A stretch of DNA of 64,000 bases from Providencia rettgeri. Lineage in GTDB: Bacteria; Pseudomonadota; Gammaproteobacteria; Enterobacterales; Enterobacteriaceae. Position 1 is the stretch's first letter, and the number at the start of each line of letters is the position of its first letter. The position numbers were made by a program, and so were the translations under genes. Under the pieces are notes generated by a model. It was not told the DNA's origin, searched no databases, and saw only the letters and a program-made list of their open reading frames with translations. The DNA is taken from assembly GCF_023205015.1 (NCBI RefSeq), contig NZ_CP096258.1:1364001-1428000 (forward strand), given 5' to 3'. Shown piece by piece: positions 1 to 8,518 of the stretch.

Positions 1-96
1 CTGCTCAAATCACTATTTTGGGTTGTTTTGCACGCCGCAGTCATGGGCCTCTAATCATCGCAGGCTATTTTACACCGTTTAATTTAAGGCATAGCA

Positions 97-1695
97 GTGT
101 TAACAACGAACAATATCACTATGCAGTTTGGCAGTAAGCCACTGTTTGAAAACATTTCAGTTAAATTTGGCACAGGCAACCGTTATGGTTTGATCGGCGC
201 AAATGGCGCGGGTAAATCCACATTTATGAAGATCTTAGGGGGAGATTTAACCCCTACAGCTGGAAATGTGAGCACGACTGATCCAAATGAGCGTATTGGT
301 AAACTTCGCCAAGATCAGTTCGCATTTGAAGAATTTACCGTACTTGATACCGTGATTATGGGTCATAGCGAGCTGTGGGACGTCAAACAAGAGCGCGATA
401 GAATCTACGCCTTACCTGAAATGAGCGAAGAAGACGGCTACCGAGTGGCTGATCTCGAGGTCGCTTATGGTGAAATGGACGGTTATAGCGCGGAAGCTCG
501 TGCCGGTGAATTATTGTTGGGTGTAGGTATTCCTGTCGAACAACACTATGGGCCGATGAGTGAAGTTGCACCTGGCTGGAAACTGCGTGTACTGTTGGCA
601 CAAGCCCTATTTTCTGACCCAGATATTTTATTACTCGATGAGCCGACGAACAACTTGGATATCGATACGATTCGTTGGTTAGAGCAAGTGCTGAACGATC
701 GTAACTGCACGATGATCATTATTTCCCATGATAGGCACTTTTTGAATACCGTATGTACGCACATGGCTGACCTAGATTACGGTGAATTGCGTTTATTCAC
801 AGGTAACTATGATGAATATATGATTGCGGCAACCCAAGCGCGTGAGCGCCTATTATCGGATAACGCGAAGAAAAAAGCGCAAATTGCTGAATTACAGTCT
901 TTCGTTAGCCGCTTTAGCGCGAATGCCTCTAAGTCGAAACAAGCGACTTCTCGTGCACGTCAAATTGATAAAATTCAATTGGATGAGGTGAAAGCGTCTA
1001 GCCGTCAAAACCCATTCATTCGTTTTGAACAAGAGAAAAAATTGTTCCGAAATGCACTTGAATTAGAAGCAGTGACCAATGGTTATGATCAAGGGCCATT
1101 ATTCAAAAACGTCAATTTATTATTGGAAGTTGGCGAAAAAATGGCGGTTATTGGTGCTAATGGTATCGGTAAAACGACATTCTTAAAAACGTTGGTGGGC
1201 GAGCAGCCTGCAACGAGCGGAATGGTTAAATGGTCAGAAAACAGTAACATTGGTTACTATGCCCAAGACCACGCAGAAGATTTTGAAACAGATTTAACCG
1301 TGTTTGACTGGATGAGTCAGTGGAAAAATGAAGGGGATGACGAGCAAGCGGTGCGCAGTATTTTAGGCCGTTTACTGTTTTCTCAAGATGACATTAAAAA
1401 GAAAGTTAAAGTGTTATCCGGTGGTGAACAAGGGCGTATGTTATTTGGCAAGTTAATGATGCAACAGCCAAACATTTTGATTATGGATGAACCAACCAAC
1501 CACTTGGATATGGAATCCATCGAGTCATTAAACTTAGCCCTCGAATTATACAAAGGAACGTTAATTTTCGTTTCCCATGACCGTGAGTTTGTTAGCTCGT
1601 TAGCGAGCCGTATTTTAGAAATCAAAGAAGATAAAGTAATTGATTTCAAAGGTAGTTATGATGAATACCTGACAAGCCAAGGTGTCGTTCTTTAA
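97..1695 (+). CDS. ybiT: ABC-F family ATPase YbiT
   Basis: Soluble ABC-F protein with two ATPase domains and no membrane segment; the family acts on ribosomes, and the exact role of YbiT is not settled. The first Walker A is GANGAGKS (residues 34-41), with Walker B ILLLDEPTNNLD. The second domain has GANGIGKTT, LSGGEQGR and ILIMDEPTNHLD. The signature loop of domain 1 is the degenerate APGWK form, as in E. coli YbiT, and a charged linker rich in K and R joins the domains. At 532 aa it is close to the E. coli protein (about 530) and very similar throughout. The start is GTG, preceded by TTAAGG about 7 bases upstream. It is monocistronic, with a bidirectional terminator behind it. Confidence 0.95.
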   Translation: MLTTNNITMQFGSKPLFENISVKFGTGNRYGLIGANGAGKSTFMKILGGDLTPTAGNVSTTDPNERIGKLRQDQFAFEEFTVLDTVIMGHSELWDVKQERDRIYALPEMSEEDGYRVADLEVAYGEMDGYSAEARAGELLLGVGIPVEQHYGPMSEVAPGWKLRVLLAQALFSDPDILLLDEPTNNLDIDTIRWLEQVLNDRNCTMIIISHDRHFLNTVCTHMADLDYGELRLFTGNYDEYMIAATQARERLLSDNAKKKAQIAELQSFVSRFSANASKSKQATSRARQIDKIQLDEVKASSRQNPFIRFEQEKKLFRNALELEAVTNGYDQGPLFKNVNLLLEVGEKMAVIGANGIGKTTFLKTLVGEQPATSGMVKWSENSNIGYYAQDHAEDFETDLTVFDWMSQWKNEGDDEQAVRSILGRLLFSQDDIKKKVKVLSGGEQGRMLFGKLMMQQPNILIMDEPTNHLDMESIESLNLALELYKGTLIFVSHDREFVSSLASRILEIKEDKVIDFKGSYDEYLTSQGVVL

Positions 1696-1717
1696 ATCTG
1701 GTTTTTGGATGAAAAAC

Positions 1718-1745
1718 AAAAAGCCCTCAATTTTGAGGGCTTTTT
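1718..1745. terminator. Bidirectional intrinsic terminator between ybiT and yjdM
   Basis: Inverted repeat AAAAAGCCCTCAA / TTGAGGGCTTTTT with a 2-base centre. A-tract and T-tract on the two sides let it serve both convergent genes. Confidence 0.85.
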
Positions 1746-1761
1746 AATGGGCGAAGTAAAC

Positions 1762-2097
1762 TTAGTTTTTCTTCACAAACTCAGATTTCAATTTCATTTG
1801 ACCGAAACCATCAATCTTACAGTCGATATTGTGGTCGCCCTCGACCAAACGGATACCTTTAACGCGGGTACCGATTTTTAGCATTGAAGAGCTACCTTTG
1901 ACTTTGAGATCTTTAATCACGGTGATGGTATCGCCATCAGCTAGCAGGTTGCCATTGGCATCTTTTACAATCAATTCATCAATATCAGCTACAGGCTCGG
2001 CATCATTCCATTCATGCGCGCACTCAGGGCAGATATACATATCGTTATCAGTATAGGTGTATTCAGACTGGCATTTCGGGCAAGGAGGGAATTGCAT
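1762..2097 (-). CDS. yjdM: YjdM/PhnA-family zinc-ribbon protein
   Basis: Small protein of the PhnA family. The E. coli member was once linked to alkylphosphonate uptake, but its role is unproven. An N-terminal zinc ribbon shows two CxxC knuckles (CPKC and CPEC), followed by a beta-rich PhnA domain that is almost identical to E. coli, including GSSSMLKIGT and LVEGDHNIDCKIDGFG. The reading frame is open to 2163, but the start at 2097 is preferred: it gives 111 aa, the E. coli length, and GAGAG lies 7 bases upstream. An alternative ATG at 2103 is possible. It is convergent with ybiT and is a single-gene unit. Confidence 0.9.
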   Translation of the reverse strand: MQFPPCPKCQSEYTYTDNDMYICPECAHEWNDAEPVADIDELIVKDANGNLLADGDTITVIKDLKVKGSSSMLKIGTRVKGIRLVEGDHNIDCKIDGFGQMKLKSEFVKKN

Positions 2098-2243
2098 ATT
2101 CATACTCTCAGTAACTTTATCAAAAGAATAAACAGTGGTGATATTTAAACCATCAAGCACCACAAAAGAGAGATAGTATAAGGTGAAAGGACAATTAAAT
2201 TATTTTTTCAGATTATTCTTAATTTTGATATGGTGAAAATAGG

Positions 2244-2266
2244 TAAAAGGCGAGAAAACCTCGCCT
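2244..2266 (-). terminator. Weak intrinsic terminator after moeB
   Basis: Stem AGGCGAG / CTCGCCT with a 5-base loop, followed on the minus strand by TTTT. It lies about 40 bases beyond the moeB stop. Confidence 0.6.
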
Positions 2267-2305
2267 GAATGATGAAAAAAGTCAACTTGCTCGAAAATTT
2301 AGCCG

Positions 2306-3058
2306 TTAGCCTTTAGCACAGACTTCACAATGGGGGTCTTTGCTAAGTTTAAATTGGCGAAAATCCATGGTCATTGCATCAAATAACAATACTTTTCCTG
2401 AGTTAACTTTCCCATAATTAGCTAATAATTTAATGGTTTCCATCGCTTCTAGCGTACCAATGGTACCCACTAAAGGGGACATAACCCCTGCTTCCACACA
2501 AGTTAAGTTATTTTCACCAAATAAACGGCTTAAACAGTGATAACAAGGGGTGCTTTCTTCATAAGTGAAAACAGATAATTGCCCTTCCATACGGATGGCT
2601 GCACCTGAAACCAATGGTTTTTTCCGTGGTAAACATAAGCGATTGAGCTGTTCACGAATGGCGACGTTATCGGTGCAGTCTAAGATCACATCATGATGTG
2701 CGATTAATTCATCAAGTTGCACATCATCTAGCTGTGCATTGACGGTGTCAATTTGAATATGTGGGTTAATGGCAGCAAGCTGTGTTTTCGCAGAATCAAC
2801 TTTTGGTATATCAATGGTTGCATCACGATGCAACACTTGCCGTTGCAAGTTAGATAATGACACGGTGTCGAAATCCACCAATGTCAGGTGACCGACACCC
2901 GCAGCGGCAAGGTATTGCGTTGCTGCGCAGCCTAAACCGCCGAGGCCAATAACCAGCACTTTACCAGCTTTAAGTTTTTCTTGCCCATCGAAATCAAACC
3001 CACGGAGGATGATTTGACGGTTATACCGCAACATTTCCAGATCGCTAAGCTCTTGCAC
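2306..3058 (-). CDS. moeB: Molybdopterin-synthase adenylyltransferase MoeB
   Basis: E1-like enzyme that adenylates the C-terminal glycine of MoaD so that it can be sulfurated for molybdopterin synthesis. The ThiF/MoeB fold shows the nucleotide loop GLGGLGCAA near residue 38, the zinc CxxC pairs CYHC and CEVC (the second at the extreme C-terminus) and the conserved LTCVEAGVMSPL segment. At 250 aa it matches the E. coli length of 249. The start is GTG at 3058, placing the E. coli-like sequence QELSDLEMLRYNRQ directly behind it. Only 5 bases separate it from the moeA stop, so the two genes form a moeA-moeB operon as in E. coli. Confidence 0.95.
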   Translation of the reverse strand: MQELSDLEMLRYNRQIILRGFDFDGQEKLKAGKVLVIGLGGLGCAATQYLAAAGVGHLTLVDFDTVSLSNLQRQVLHRDATIDIPKVDSAKTQLAAINPHIQIDTVNAQLDDVQLDELIAHHDVILDCTDNVAIREQLNRLCLPRKKPLVSGAAIRMEGQLSVFTYEESTPCYHCLSRLFGENNLTCVEAGVMSPLVGTIGTLEAMETIKLLANYGKVNSGKVLLFDAMTMDFRQFKLSKDPHCEVCAKG

Positions 3059-3063
3059 AGTTA

Positions 3064-4305
3064 TTATTCACTTTTTAATAAATAGTTAAACATTTCGACT
3101 TCAACCATTTCACCGGCTTCAACACGCCCACGCTCTCGTTCAAGGACAATAAAGCAGTTAGCTAAACTAAATGAACTAAACACGTGTGAGCCTTGGTGGC
3201 CCGTTGTGGCGACTTGCAACTGCCCTTGTTCATTGGTACTTAGAATGCCACGTTGAAAATCTAAACGTCCTGGGCTTTTCTTCAACGCAGTAGTAACTGG
3301 AACCTTAAAGCGTAACGGAGCGCGCCATTGGCTGTGCCCTGAAAGGCGAGCAATCAGCGGTTGAACCAATTGGTAGAAGGTGAGCGCCGCGGAAACAGGG
3401 TTCCCCGGTAGACCACAAAACCAAGCGTCACTCAGCTTGCCAAATGCAAAGGGTTTTCCTGGTTTTATAGCTAACTTCCAAAAACCAATGGTGCCTAATT
3501 CATCCAAAATTTGTTTGGTATAGTCGGCTTCACCCACGGAAACGCCACCACTACTGATCACTAAATCAGCGTGTTGGTTAGCTTCGATAAAGGTTTGTTT
3601 GAGTTTTTCTGGCGAGTCCGGTATCACACCTAAATCGAGTACTTCGCAGTTAAGTTTTTCCAGCATCAGACGGACGGTAAAGCGGTTAGTATCATAAATT
3701 TGCCCATCTGCTAAAGGAAGGCCAACCGCTTGCAGTTCATCACCCGTTGAAAAAACGGCAACTTTAAGGCGACGATATACGGTGACATCTGCAATACCTA
3801 GTGAAGCAATTAAAGGCAACTGAGCGGTCGTTAATAAAGTGCCAGTAGAGAATACCGCACTACCTTGGGCAATATCTTCTCCTGCTTTACGAATATTACT
3901 GCCTTGTTTAATGGGCTGGGTGAATACAATACCTTGTTCAGTTTGCTCTGTAGACTCTTGCATCACAACGGTGTCCACACCTTGAGGAATGGGTGCGCCT
4001 GTCATAATACGCACGCAGCAACCTGCTTTGAGTTCGCCTTCCATTGGGTTGCCCGCAAAAGATTTACCCGCTACAGGCATTGGTGTTTTACCATCCCAGT
4101 CGGCAAAACGTAAGCCATAACCATCCATCGCAGAATTATCAAATGGCGGAACATTGATAGGGGAAATTAGGTCTGTCGCAATGATGCGCTGTGCAGAGGA
4201 GGTCAGTGGAATGATTTCGGTATCTGTGACGGTTTTCGTTTGAGATAGTAATTTTTCCAATGCAACATCTAGAGAAATCAAATCGTTAGTATGACACTGA
4301 TCCAT
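3064..4305 (-). CDS. moeA: Molybdopterin molybdotransferase MoeA
   Basis: Inserts molybdate into adenylylated molybdopterin in the last step of molybdenum cofactor synthesis. The 413 aa protein (E. coli 411) shows the MoeA landmarks: an N-terminal segment with FDNSAMDGYGLR, the MoCF-type domain with SSGGVSVGEADY and GLPGNPVSAALTF, and a C-terminal beta domain. It is the first gene of a two-gene operon with moeB. The 450-base gap to folE must hold its promoter. The repeated palindrome-like element at 4380-4400 lies 75-95 bases upstream of the start. Confidence 0.95.
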   Translation of the reverse strand: MDQCHTNDLISLDVALEKLLSQTKTVTDTEIIPLTSSAQRIIATDLISPINVPPFDNSAMDGYGLRFADWDGKTPMPVAGKSFAGNPMEGELKAGCCVRIMTGAPIPQGVDTVVMQESTEQTEQGIVFTQPIKQGSNIRKAGEDIAQGSAVFSTGTLLTTAQLPLIASLGIADVTVYRRLKVAVFSTGDELQAVGLPLADGQIYDTNRFTVRLMLEKLNCEVLDLGVIPDSPEKLKQTFIEANQHADLVISSGGVSVGEADYTKQILDELGTIGFWKLAIKPGKPFAFGKLSDAWFCGLPGNPVSAALTFYQLVQPLIARLSGHSQWRAPLRFKVPVTTALKKSPGRLDFQRGILSTNEQGQLQVATTGHQGSHVFSSFSLANCFIVLERERGRVEAGEMVEVEMFNYLLKSE

Positions 4306-4754
4306 AAATAATGACCCTCATTATTGTTATCTGCCTTGAGGCTTTAAAATGTGTTCGTAATGCATATTATGGCAGAAATCCATTAATGGGTGAATGAATA
4401 GAAATTGATTACAGATAGCTTTTGGTCAGATTTAACCAAGAAGGTGGCATTATTACAGGCAAAATTATGCACAGAATGGTTAATGCTTAGGTTATTTATT
4501 GTGTTACTTATTGGCGGGTTATTGGTTTCTCACCATTCAAGGTTAAAGGATTGATAAAAAATGTGCTACAAATCACGTTATATAAGGTGTAAAACCGTTT
4601 AAAGAAAGCATTCATTGGGTGAATGAATTGCAGGGTTAAATGCAATTATTTCACGGCAATTATCTATGTTGTACTGGATTATCTGTACCTGCTGTTTTAG
4701 AGTACCGCACACCTGCATTTTATAAAAATAGTTATACCATTTGTGGAGGATCAC
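4306..4754. other. moeA-folE divergent intergenic region
   Basis: Holds the divergent promoters, which I could not assign with confidence. The 13-mer TGGGTGAATGAAT occurs twice, at 4387-4399 and 4616-4628. The second copy is the right half of the near-palindrome ATTCATTgggtgAATGAAT. A 49-codon open frame on the plus strand (TTG 4405 to stop 4554; inner ATG at 4483) encodes a hydrophobic stretch LFIVLLIGGLLV. No ribosome binding site is convincing, so it is noted rather than called as a gene. Confidence 0.5.
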
Positions 4755-5414
4755 ATGTCATCTCTGAGTAAAGAGGCCGAATTAGTTCATGCCGCGCTGG
4801 AGGCTAGAGGCTTAGAAACGCCTTTACGTATCCAGCCAAAGTCAGGCGACGAACGTAAGAAACTGATTGAAGGGCACATGACAGAGATCATGACGCTGCT
4901 AAATTTGGATTTAACCGATGACAGTTTAGCTGATACCCCTCGTCGTATCGCAAAAATGTATGTTGATGAAATTTTTTCAGGACTTGATTACGCAAACTTT
5001 CCAAAAATCACTTTAATTGAAAATAAAATGAAAGTGGATGAAATGGTCACGGTGCGTGATATTACGCTCACAAGTACCTGTGAACACCATTTTGTTACGA
5101 TTGATGGAAAGGCTACGGTTGCCTATATTCCAAAAGACAAAGTGATTGGTTTATCGAAAATTAATCGCATTGTGCAATTTTTCTCACAGCGCCCACAAGT
5201 GCAAGAACGCTTAACGCAACAAATTTTGGTTGCTTTGCAAACATTATTAGGAACAACAAATGTGGCAGTTTGTATAGATGCGGTGCATTATTGCGTGAAA
5301 GCACGTGGTATTCGCGACGCGACAAGTGCAACAACAACAACGTCACTTGGTGGGTTATTTAAATCAAGCCAAAATACACGGCAAGAATTTTTGCGTGCAG
5401 TTCGTCACTTATAA
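4755..5414 (+). CDS. folE: GTP cyclohydrolase I FolE
   Basis: Converts GTP to 7,8-dihydroneopterin triphosphate, the first step of tetrahydrofolate synthesis. The protein is nearly identical to E. coli FolE from residue 35 onward. The zinc-ligand and catalytic segment TCEHHFVTIDGKA and the motifs GLSKINRIVQFF and HYCVKARGIRD are all present. An in-frame GTG exists at 4743, but it lies before the strong site GGAGGA (4745-4750), so the ATG at 4755 is the start, giving 219 aa. Three bases separate the stop from yeiB, so the two are co-transcribed as in E. coli. Confidence 0.95.
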   Translation: MSSLSKEAELVHAALEARGLETPLRIQPKSGDERKKLIEGHMTEIMTLLNLDLTDDSLADTPRRIAKMYVDEIFSGLDYANFPKITLIENKMKVDEMVTVRDITLTSTCEHHFVTIDGKATVAYIPKDKVIGLSKINRIVQFFSQRPQVQERLTQQILVALQTLLGTTNVAVCIDAVHYCVKARGIRDATSATTTTSLGGLFKSSQNTRQEFLRAVRHL

Positions 5415-5417
5415 TTT

Positions 5418-6563
5418 ATGACAGCAACGACACCGTCAAGCCGCATTGACCAACTTGACGCTGTTCGTGGTATAGCAATTTTAGGTATTCTTTTAATGAA
5501 TATTTTTGCTTTTGCTTTACCACAAACAGCGTATTTAAACCCTTATTATACCAATACAACATCCGATTCAGAGGCCTATCTCTGGGGTGTTTTCAATGTC
5601 CTTTTTCAAGGTAAAGTTCTCGCGATTTTTTCAATCCTATTTGGAGCAACACTTGCTTTATTACAGTCTCGCTCTCTTCGTTGGAACCGGTGCCGTTTAT
5701 CTGTTTTAGCCCTATTCGGGGTGATCCATGGGGTTGGACTTTGGGATGGTGATATTCTGTTGGCTTATGCATTAACCGGCTTGTTGGTAACCTATTTGCT
5801 TAATCAATATGATGATGGTTTTTTATTGAAAATAGCACTATCAATCTATTTGATTGGGTTAGTTATCTTGCTCATGTTGGGGAGTAGCGTGGACCCTTCC
5901 GGTTTTTGGCAAGCCTCGGATGAGCAACTGGCATTTGAATATGCGATGCATACCTCGGGGGGAATGGATGGCGTGCTTTATCGTGCGTCAGAGATGCTAA
6001 AAATGGTTGAAATGTTGGTTATCCAATATGGCTGGCAATTAGCGGCATTGATGATTATTGGCGCACTATTAATGAAAAATGGTTGGTTGCAAGGGCAATT
6101 TAGCGCTCAACACTATCGTAAAACAGCCTACATATTTATCTTGCCATCGATATTAGTCCAAATATTTTCGCTATACATGCAAAGCCAATTTAATTGGAGT
6201 TATTTTTCAACGTCGATCATTGGTTACATTATTAATGAGCTAGTTATTCCATTCCAATCTTTAGGATATATCGCTTTGGTATATGGTTTTTGGGAAAAAA
6301 TCACAAATAGCAAGGTAATCCATGGACTGCAATATGTGGGGCGGGTGGCGCTGAGTAATTATATTTTGCAAACGCTAATTTGCACCACACTGTTTTACCA
6401 ATTAGGCTATTTTGGTCAATTTACACGGTTTGAATTAATTGTCTTGGTTCCCATTATTTGGGGAATAAATATATTGTTTTCTTATTATTGGTTGATATTT
6501 TTCAGGCAAGGCCCACTTGAATGGTGTTGGCGCAAATTAACAGTGAAGTTAATAGGTAGATGA
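5418..6563 (+). CDS. yeiB: DUF418 membrane protein YeiB
   Basis: Polytopic inner-membrane protein of the DUF418 family with about ten hydrophobic segments. Function is unknown. The N-terminus RIDQLDAVRGIAILGILLMN is the typical DUF418 opening, and FQSLGYIALVYGFWE plus RVALSNYILQTLICT belong to the conserved C-terminal domain. At 381 aa it is near the family length. It starts 3 bases after the folE stop, which repeats the E. coli folE-yeiB order. Its stop codon lies inside the bidirectional terminator shared with sanA. Confidence 0.92.
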   Translation: MTATTPSSRIDQLDAVRGIAILGILLMNIFAFALPQTAYLNPYYTNTTSDSEAYLWGVFNVLFQGKVLAIFSILFGATLALLQSRSLRWNRCRLSVLALFGVIHGVGLWDGDILLAYALTGLLVTYLLNQYDDGFLLKIALSIYLIGLVILLMLGSSVDPSGFWQASDEQLAFEYAMHTSGGMDGVLYRASEMLKMVEMLVIQYGWQLAALMIIGALLMKNGWLQGQFSAQHYRKTAYIFILPSILVQIFSLYMQSQFNWSYFSTSIIGYIINELVIPFQSLGYIALVYGFWEKITNSKVIHGLQYVGRVALSNYILQTLICTTLFYQLGYFGQFTRFELIVLVPIIWGINILFSYYWLIFFRQGPLEWCWRKLTVKLIGR

Positions 6564-6579
6564 GTATTCATCTACCTAT
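6552..6579. terminator. Inverted repeat terminator between yeiB and sanA
   Basis: Perfect 12-bp stem ATAGGTAGATGA / TCATCTACCTAT with a 4-base loop, between convergent genes. The T-tract is poor on both sides. Confidence 0.6.
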
Positions 6580-6583
6580 ATAT

Positions 6584-7288
6584 CTACTTCAATTTATTGA
6601 CTTCATCCGGTGAAACCGCCGGATAGCCTTTAATTCCAGCAGGCATTTTAATCGGGGCTGGGATTGATTCTTGTTCACCTAAAAATTTAGGTTCCCGTTT
6701 TAAGATATATAAATCTGCTAAAGCGCCTAGCCGTGCAAACACTTCACGTACTCTCACTTTATACATCCCAGAAGGTGTCGGAACCGCTAAACATTGTGCA
6801 TCAATGCCTTTATGTTTGGCGATAAAGACCGCTCGTTCACAATGAAAACGCTGGGTAATAATCGTAAAATTATCGGTATCAAACACTTTTTTCGTGCGTA
6901 CTACGGAGTCTAATGTCCTAAAGCCAGCAAAATCGAGCACAATTTTAGAGGCTGGAACCCCTTCTTTAATTAAATCTTTGCGCATGTTGATTGGCTCATT
7001 GTAATTATGAGCCCCATTATCACCACTGAGGAGCAAATATTTCACTTTTCCACTGTGGTATGCCTCAGCCGCACCTTTAATGCGATAGGTATAATAGAGA
7101 TTATTAACTCCAGAGGCATAATATTTGGATGTACCAAGTACCATCCCGACATCGCGCGCAGGCAATTTTTCTACATCTTCATAGATATAGGGGGCGGTAT
7201 CCCAGCTTATCCAGCGATCAAGCAACATTATGGTCGTAAATGCGATCCCTGCAAGAATAATAAGACCAAAAAACAGACGTTTCCTCAT
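6584..7288 (-). CDS. sanA: Outer-membrane permeability protein SanA (DUF218)
   Basis: Inner-membrane-anchored DUF218 protein. In E. coli it affects the envelope barrier to vancomycin at high temperature. Residues 1-23 form one membrane segment and the rest is periplasmic. Conserved blocks include VGMVLGTSKYY, KYLLLSGDN, DFAGFRTLDSVVRTKKVF and ITQRFHCERAVFIA, all matching E. coli SanA. The length is 234 aa (E. coli 239). In E. coli sanA lies beside cdd; here about 14.6 kb of other genes separates them. Confidence 0.93.
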   Translation of the reverse strand: MRKRLFFGLIILAGIAFTTIMLLDRWISWDTAPYIYEDVEKLPARDVGMVLGTSKYYASGVNNLYYTYRIKGAAEAYHSGKVKYLLLSGDNGAHNYNEPINMRKDLIKEGVPASKIVLDFAGFRTLDSVVRTKKVFDTDNFTIITQRFHCERAVFIAKHKGIDAQCLAVPTPSGMYKVRVREVFARLGALADLYILKREPKFLGEQESIPAPIKMPAGIKGYPAVSPDEVNKLK

Positions 7289-7655
7289 GTCCTAGCCTTG
7301 ATAATAAAGAGTCATAATCCGAAATTGTTAGCCTCAGTAGGCCTGTGTCTCTAGGCTACTTGACTTAAATTAGTGACGCAAGTCGCGTAACGTAAAGTCA
7401 TGTCAATGTCTACACACTAATCAAAGTTGACTAATATTAAGCCTAATAATTGAATCAAAATTAATCAGACATTGGATGAAAAAGATAAATCACGTTCTCA
7501 TCAAAGAGTGAGTAGCTTCACATCATGGTAGTTTTTATGGAATGAAGCTATATATTATGAAATTTTAATTCTATATTTTTATTCTGAAGTGAAATATTGT
7601 TTCTTTGATGGTTTTTTGTGGATAGCAGATCTTTAATTAGATAGGTGAGGAAAGT
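7289..7655. other. Intergenic region sanA to CBM9-like gene
   Basis: AT-rich and non-coding on both strands as far as I can see. It must carry the divergent promoters of sanA and the downstream gene. A short inverted repeat TAGCCT / AGGCTA lies near 7330-7356. No clear operator or RNA gene was found. Confidence 0.4.
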
Positions 7656-8351
7656 ATGAAACTAACGACATTATTAGCCGTGAGCGCTGTATTTGTTACC
7701 GCGGGTGTGGCGGCGAAAGAGTACCAAATCAATCATACCGCTCAGTTAAAATCACTCGATGATGCGACTAAAAGTACGGAAGTTTGGGAAAAAGCAGAGG
7801 TATTAACCGATTTTACTTACCCATGGGAAAAGGAAGCAGCTCCTAAAACAGATTTTCGCGCTTTATGGAGTGATGACGCATTATATTTCCGCTTTATTGC
7901 AGACGATAAAGATATTCAGTTAGGTGATAACCCAGATAAAGACCAAGCGGTGTTAGATTCTGACCGAGTCGAACTCTTTTTTGCGACTAGCCCTGAATTA
8001 AAACCTTATTACACGGCTGAAATGGACCCGAAAGGGCGTACTTTCGATGCAAAAGCTAATTATTACCGTGAAGTTGATCCAAGTTGGAACTGGGAGACAT
8101 TACAAACCGTGGGTGAAATAACGCCAAATGGTTATGTATTAACGGGAAAAATTGATTTGGATGAATTTACCAAACTCAATTTATGGCAAGACGCGGACAA
8201 GCAGACACTAATGTGTGCCATTTTGCGTGGAGAGTTCAGCGCGGGTGAACCTAAGCAAGTGCGTAAATGGATTAGCTGGATCAAACCTGATTCCGTTAAA
8301 CCTGATTTTCACATCCCATCCGCCTTCGGAACCTGTAAGTTCGTAAAATAG
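7656..8351 (+). CDS. Secreted CBM9-like carbohydrate-binding protein
   Basis: Exported protein of 231 aa with a signal peptide (residues 1-20, cut after GVAA). The mature part resembles the family 9-like carbohydrate-binding fold often written as 'sugar-binding protein' or 'endoxylanase-like': FRALWSDDALYFRFIADDKDI, then DSDRVELFFATSPELKPYYTAEMDP, then a strand-rich C-terminus ending SAFGTCKFVK. No catalytic domain is attached, so it may bind a saccharide in the periplasm or outside the cell. AGGTGAGG lies upstream of the ATG. It is transcribed alone, ahead of a terminator and the mur operon. The ligand is unknown. Confidence 0.7.
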   Translation: MKLTTLLAVSAVFVTAGVAAKEYQINHTAQLKSLDDATKSTEVWEKAEVLTDFTYPWEKEAAPKTDFRALWSDDALYFRFIADDKDIQLGDNPDKDQAVLDSDRVELFFATSPELKPYYTAEMDPKGRTFDAKANYYREVDPSWNWETLQTVGEITPNGYVLTGKIDLDEFTKLNLWQDADKQTLMCAILRGEFSAGEPKQVRKWISWIKPDSVKPDFHIPSAFGTCKFVK

Positions 8352-8357
8352 GGCTAT

Positions 8358-8386
8358 CGCCGGTGGCTTTCGTCACCGGTATTTTT
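8358..8386 (+). terminator. Intrinsic terminator after CBM9-like gene
   Basis: Stem CCGGTG / CACCGG with an 8-base loop, followed by TATTTTT. Confidence 0.75.
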
Positions 8387-8403
8387 CAATACAAACCTAT
8401 TAT

Positions 8404-8419
8404 TGTGAGAAAGATCATA
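8404..8419. promoter_or_regulatory. Candidate CRP site upstream of murQ
   Basis: TGTGA-gaaaga-TCATA matches the CRP pattern TGTGA-N6-TCACA at 8 of 10 core bases. It lies 100-115 bases upstream of murQ. E. coli murQP is known to need cAMP-CRP. Confidence 0.5.
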
Positions 8420-8458
8420 ACCCGCAATTAAGTTGTACAAAATTGCAGTGATTTAAAT

Positions 8459-8505
8459 TGAAATAAAAATTCATTTAATGTATTTTTTAGTGAAATTAAA
8501 TTTCA
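8459..8505. promoter_or_regulatory. Candidate MurR operators
   Basis: TGAAATTAAATTTCA at 8491-8505 is a perfect 15-base palindrome around one central base, 13 bases before the murQ ATG. A degenerate copy TGAAATAAAAATTCA sits at 8459-8473, exactly 32 bases (three helical turns) upstream. An RpiR-type regulator is encoded in the same operon, so these are plausible binding sites. This is an inference from position and symmetry. Confidence 0.4.
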
Positions 8506-8518
8506 TGAGGGCGTTTGA

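Noticed and set aside
1..96. Gene end before ybiT
   Set aside because: The first 96 bases show no reading frame or hairpin that can be assigned with support.
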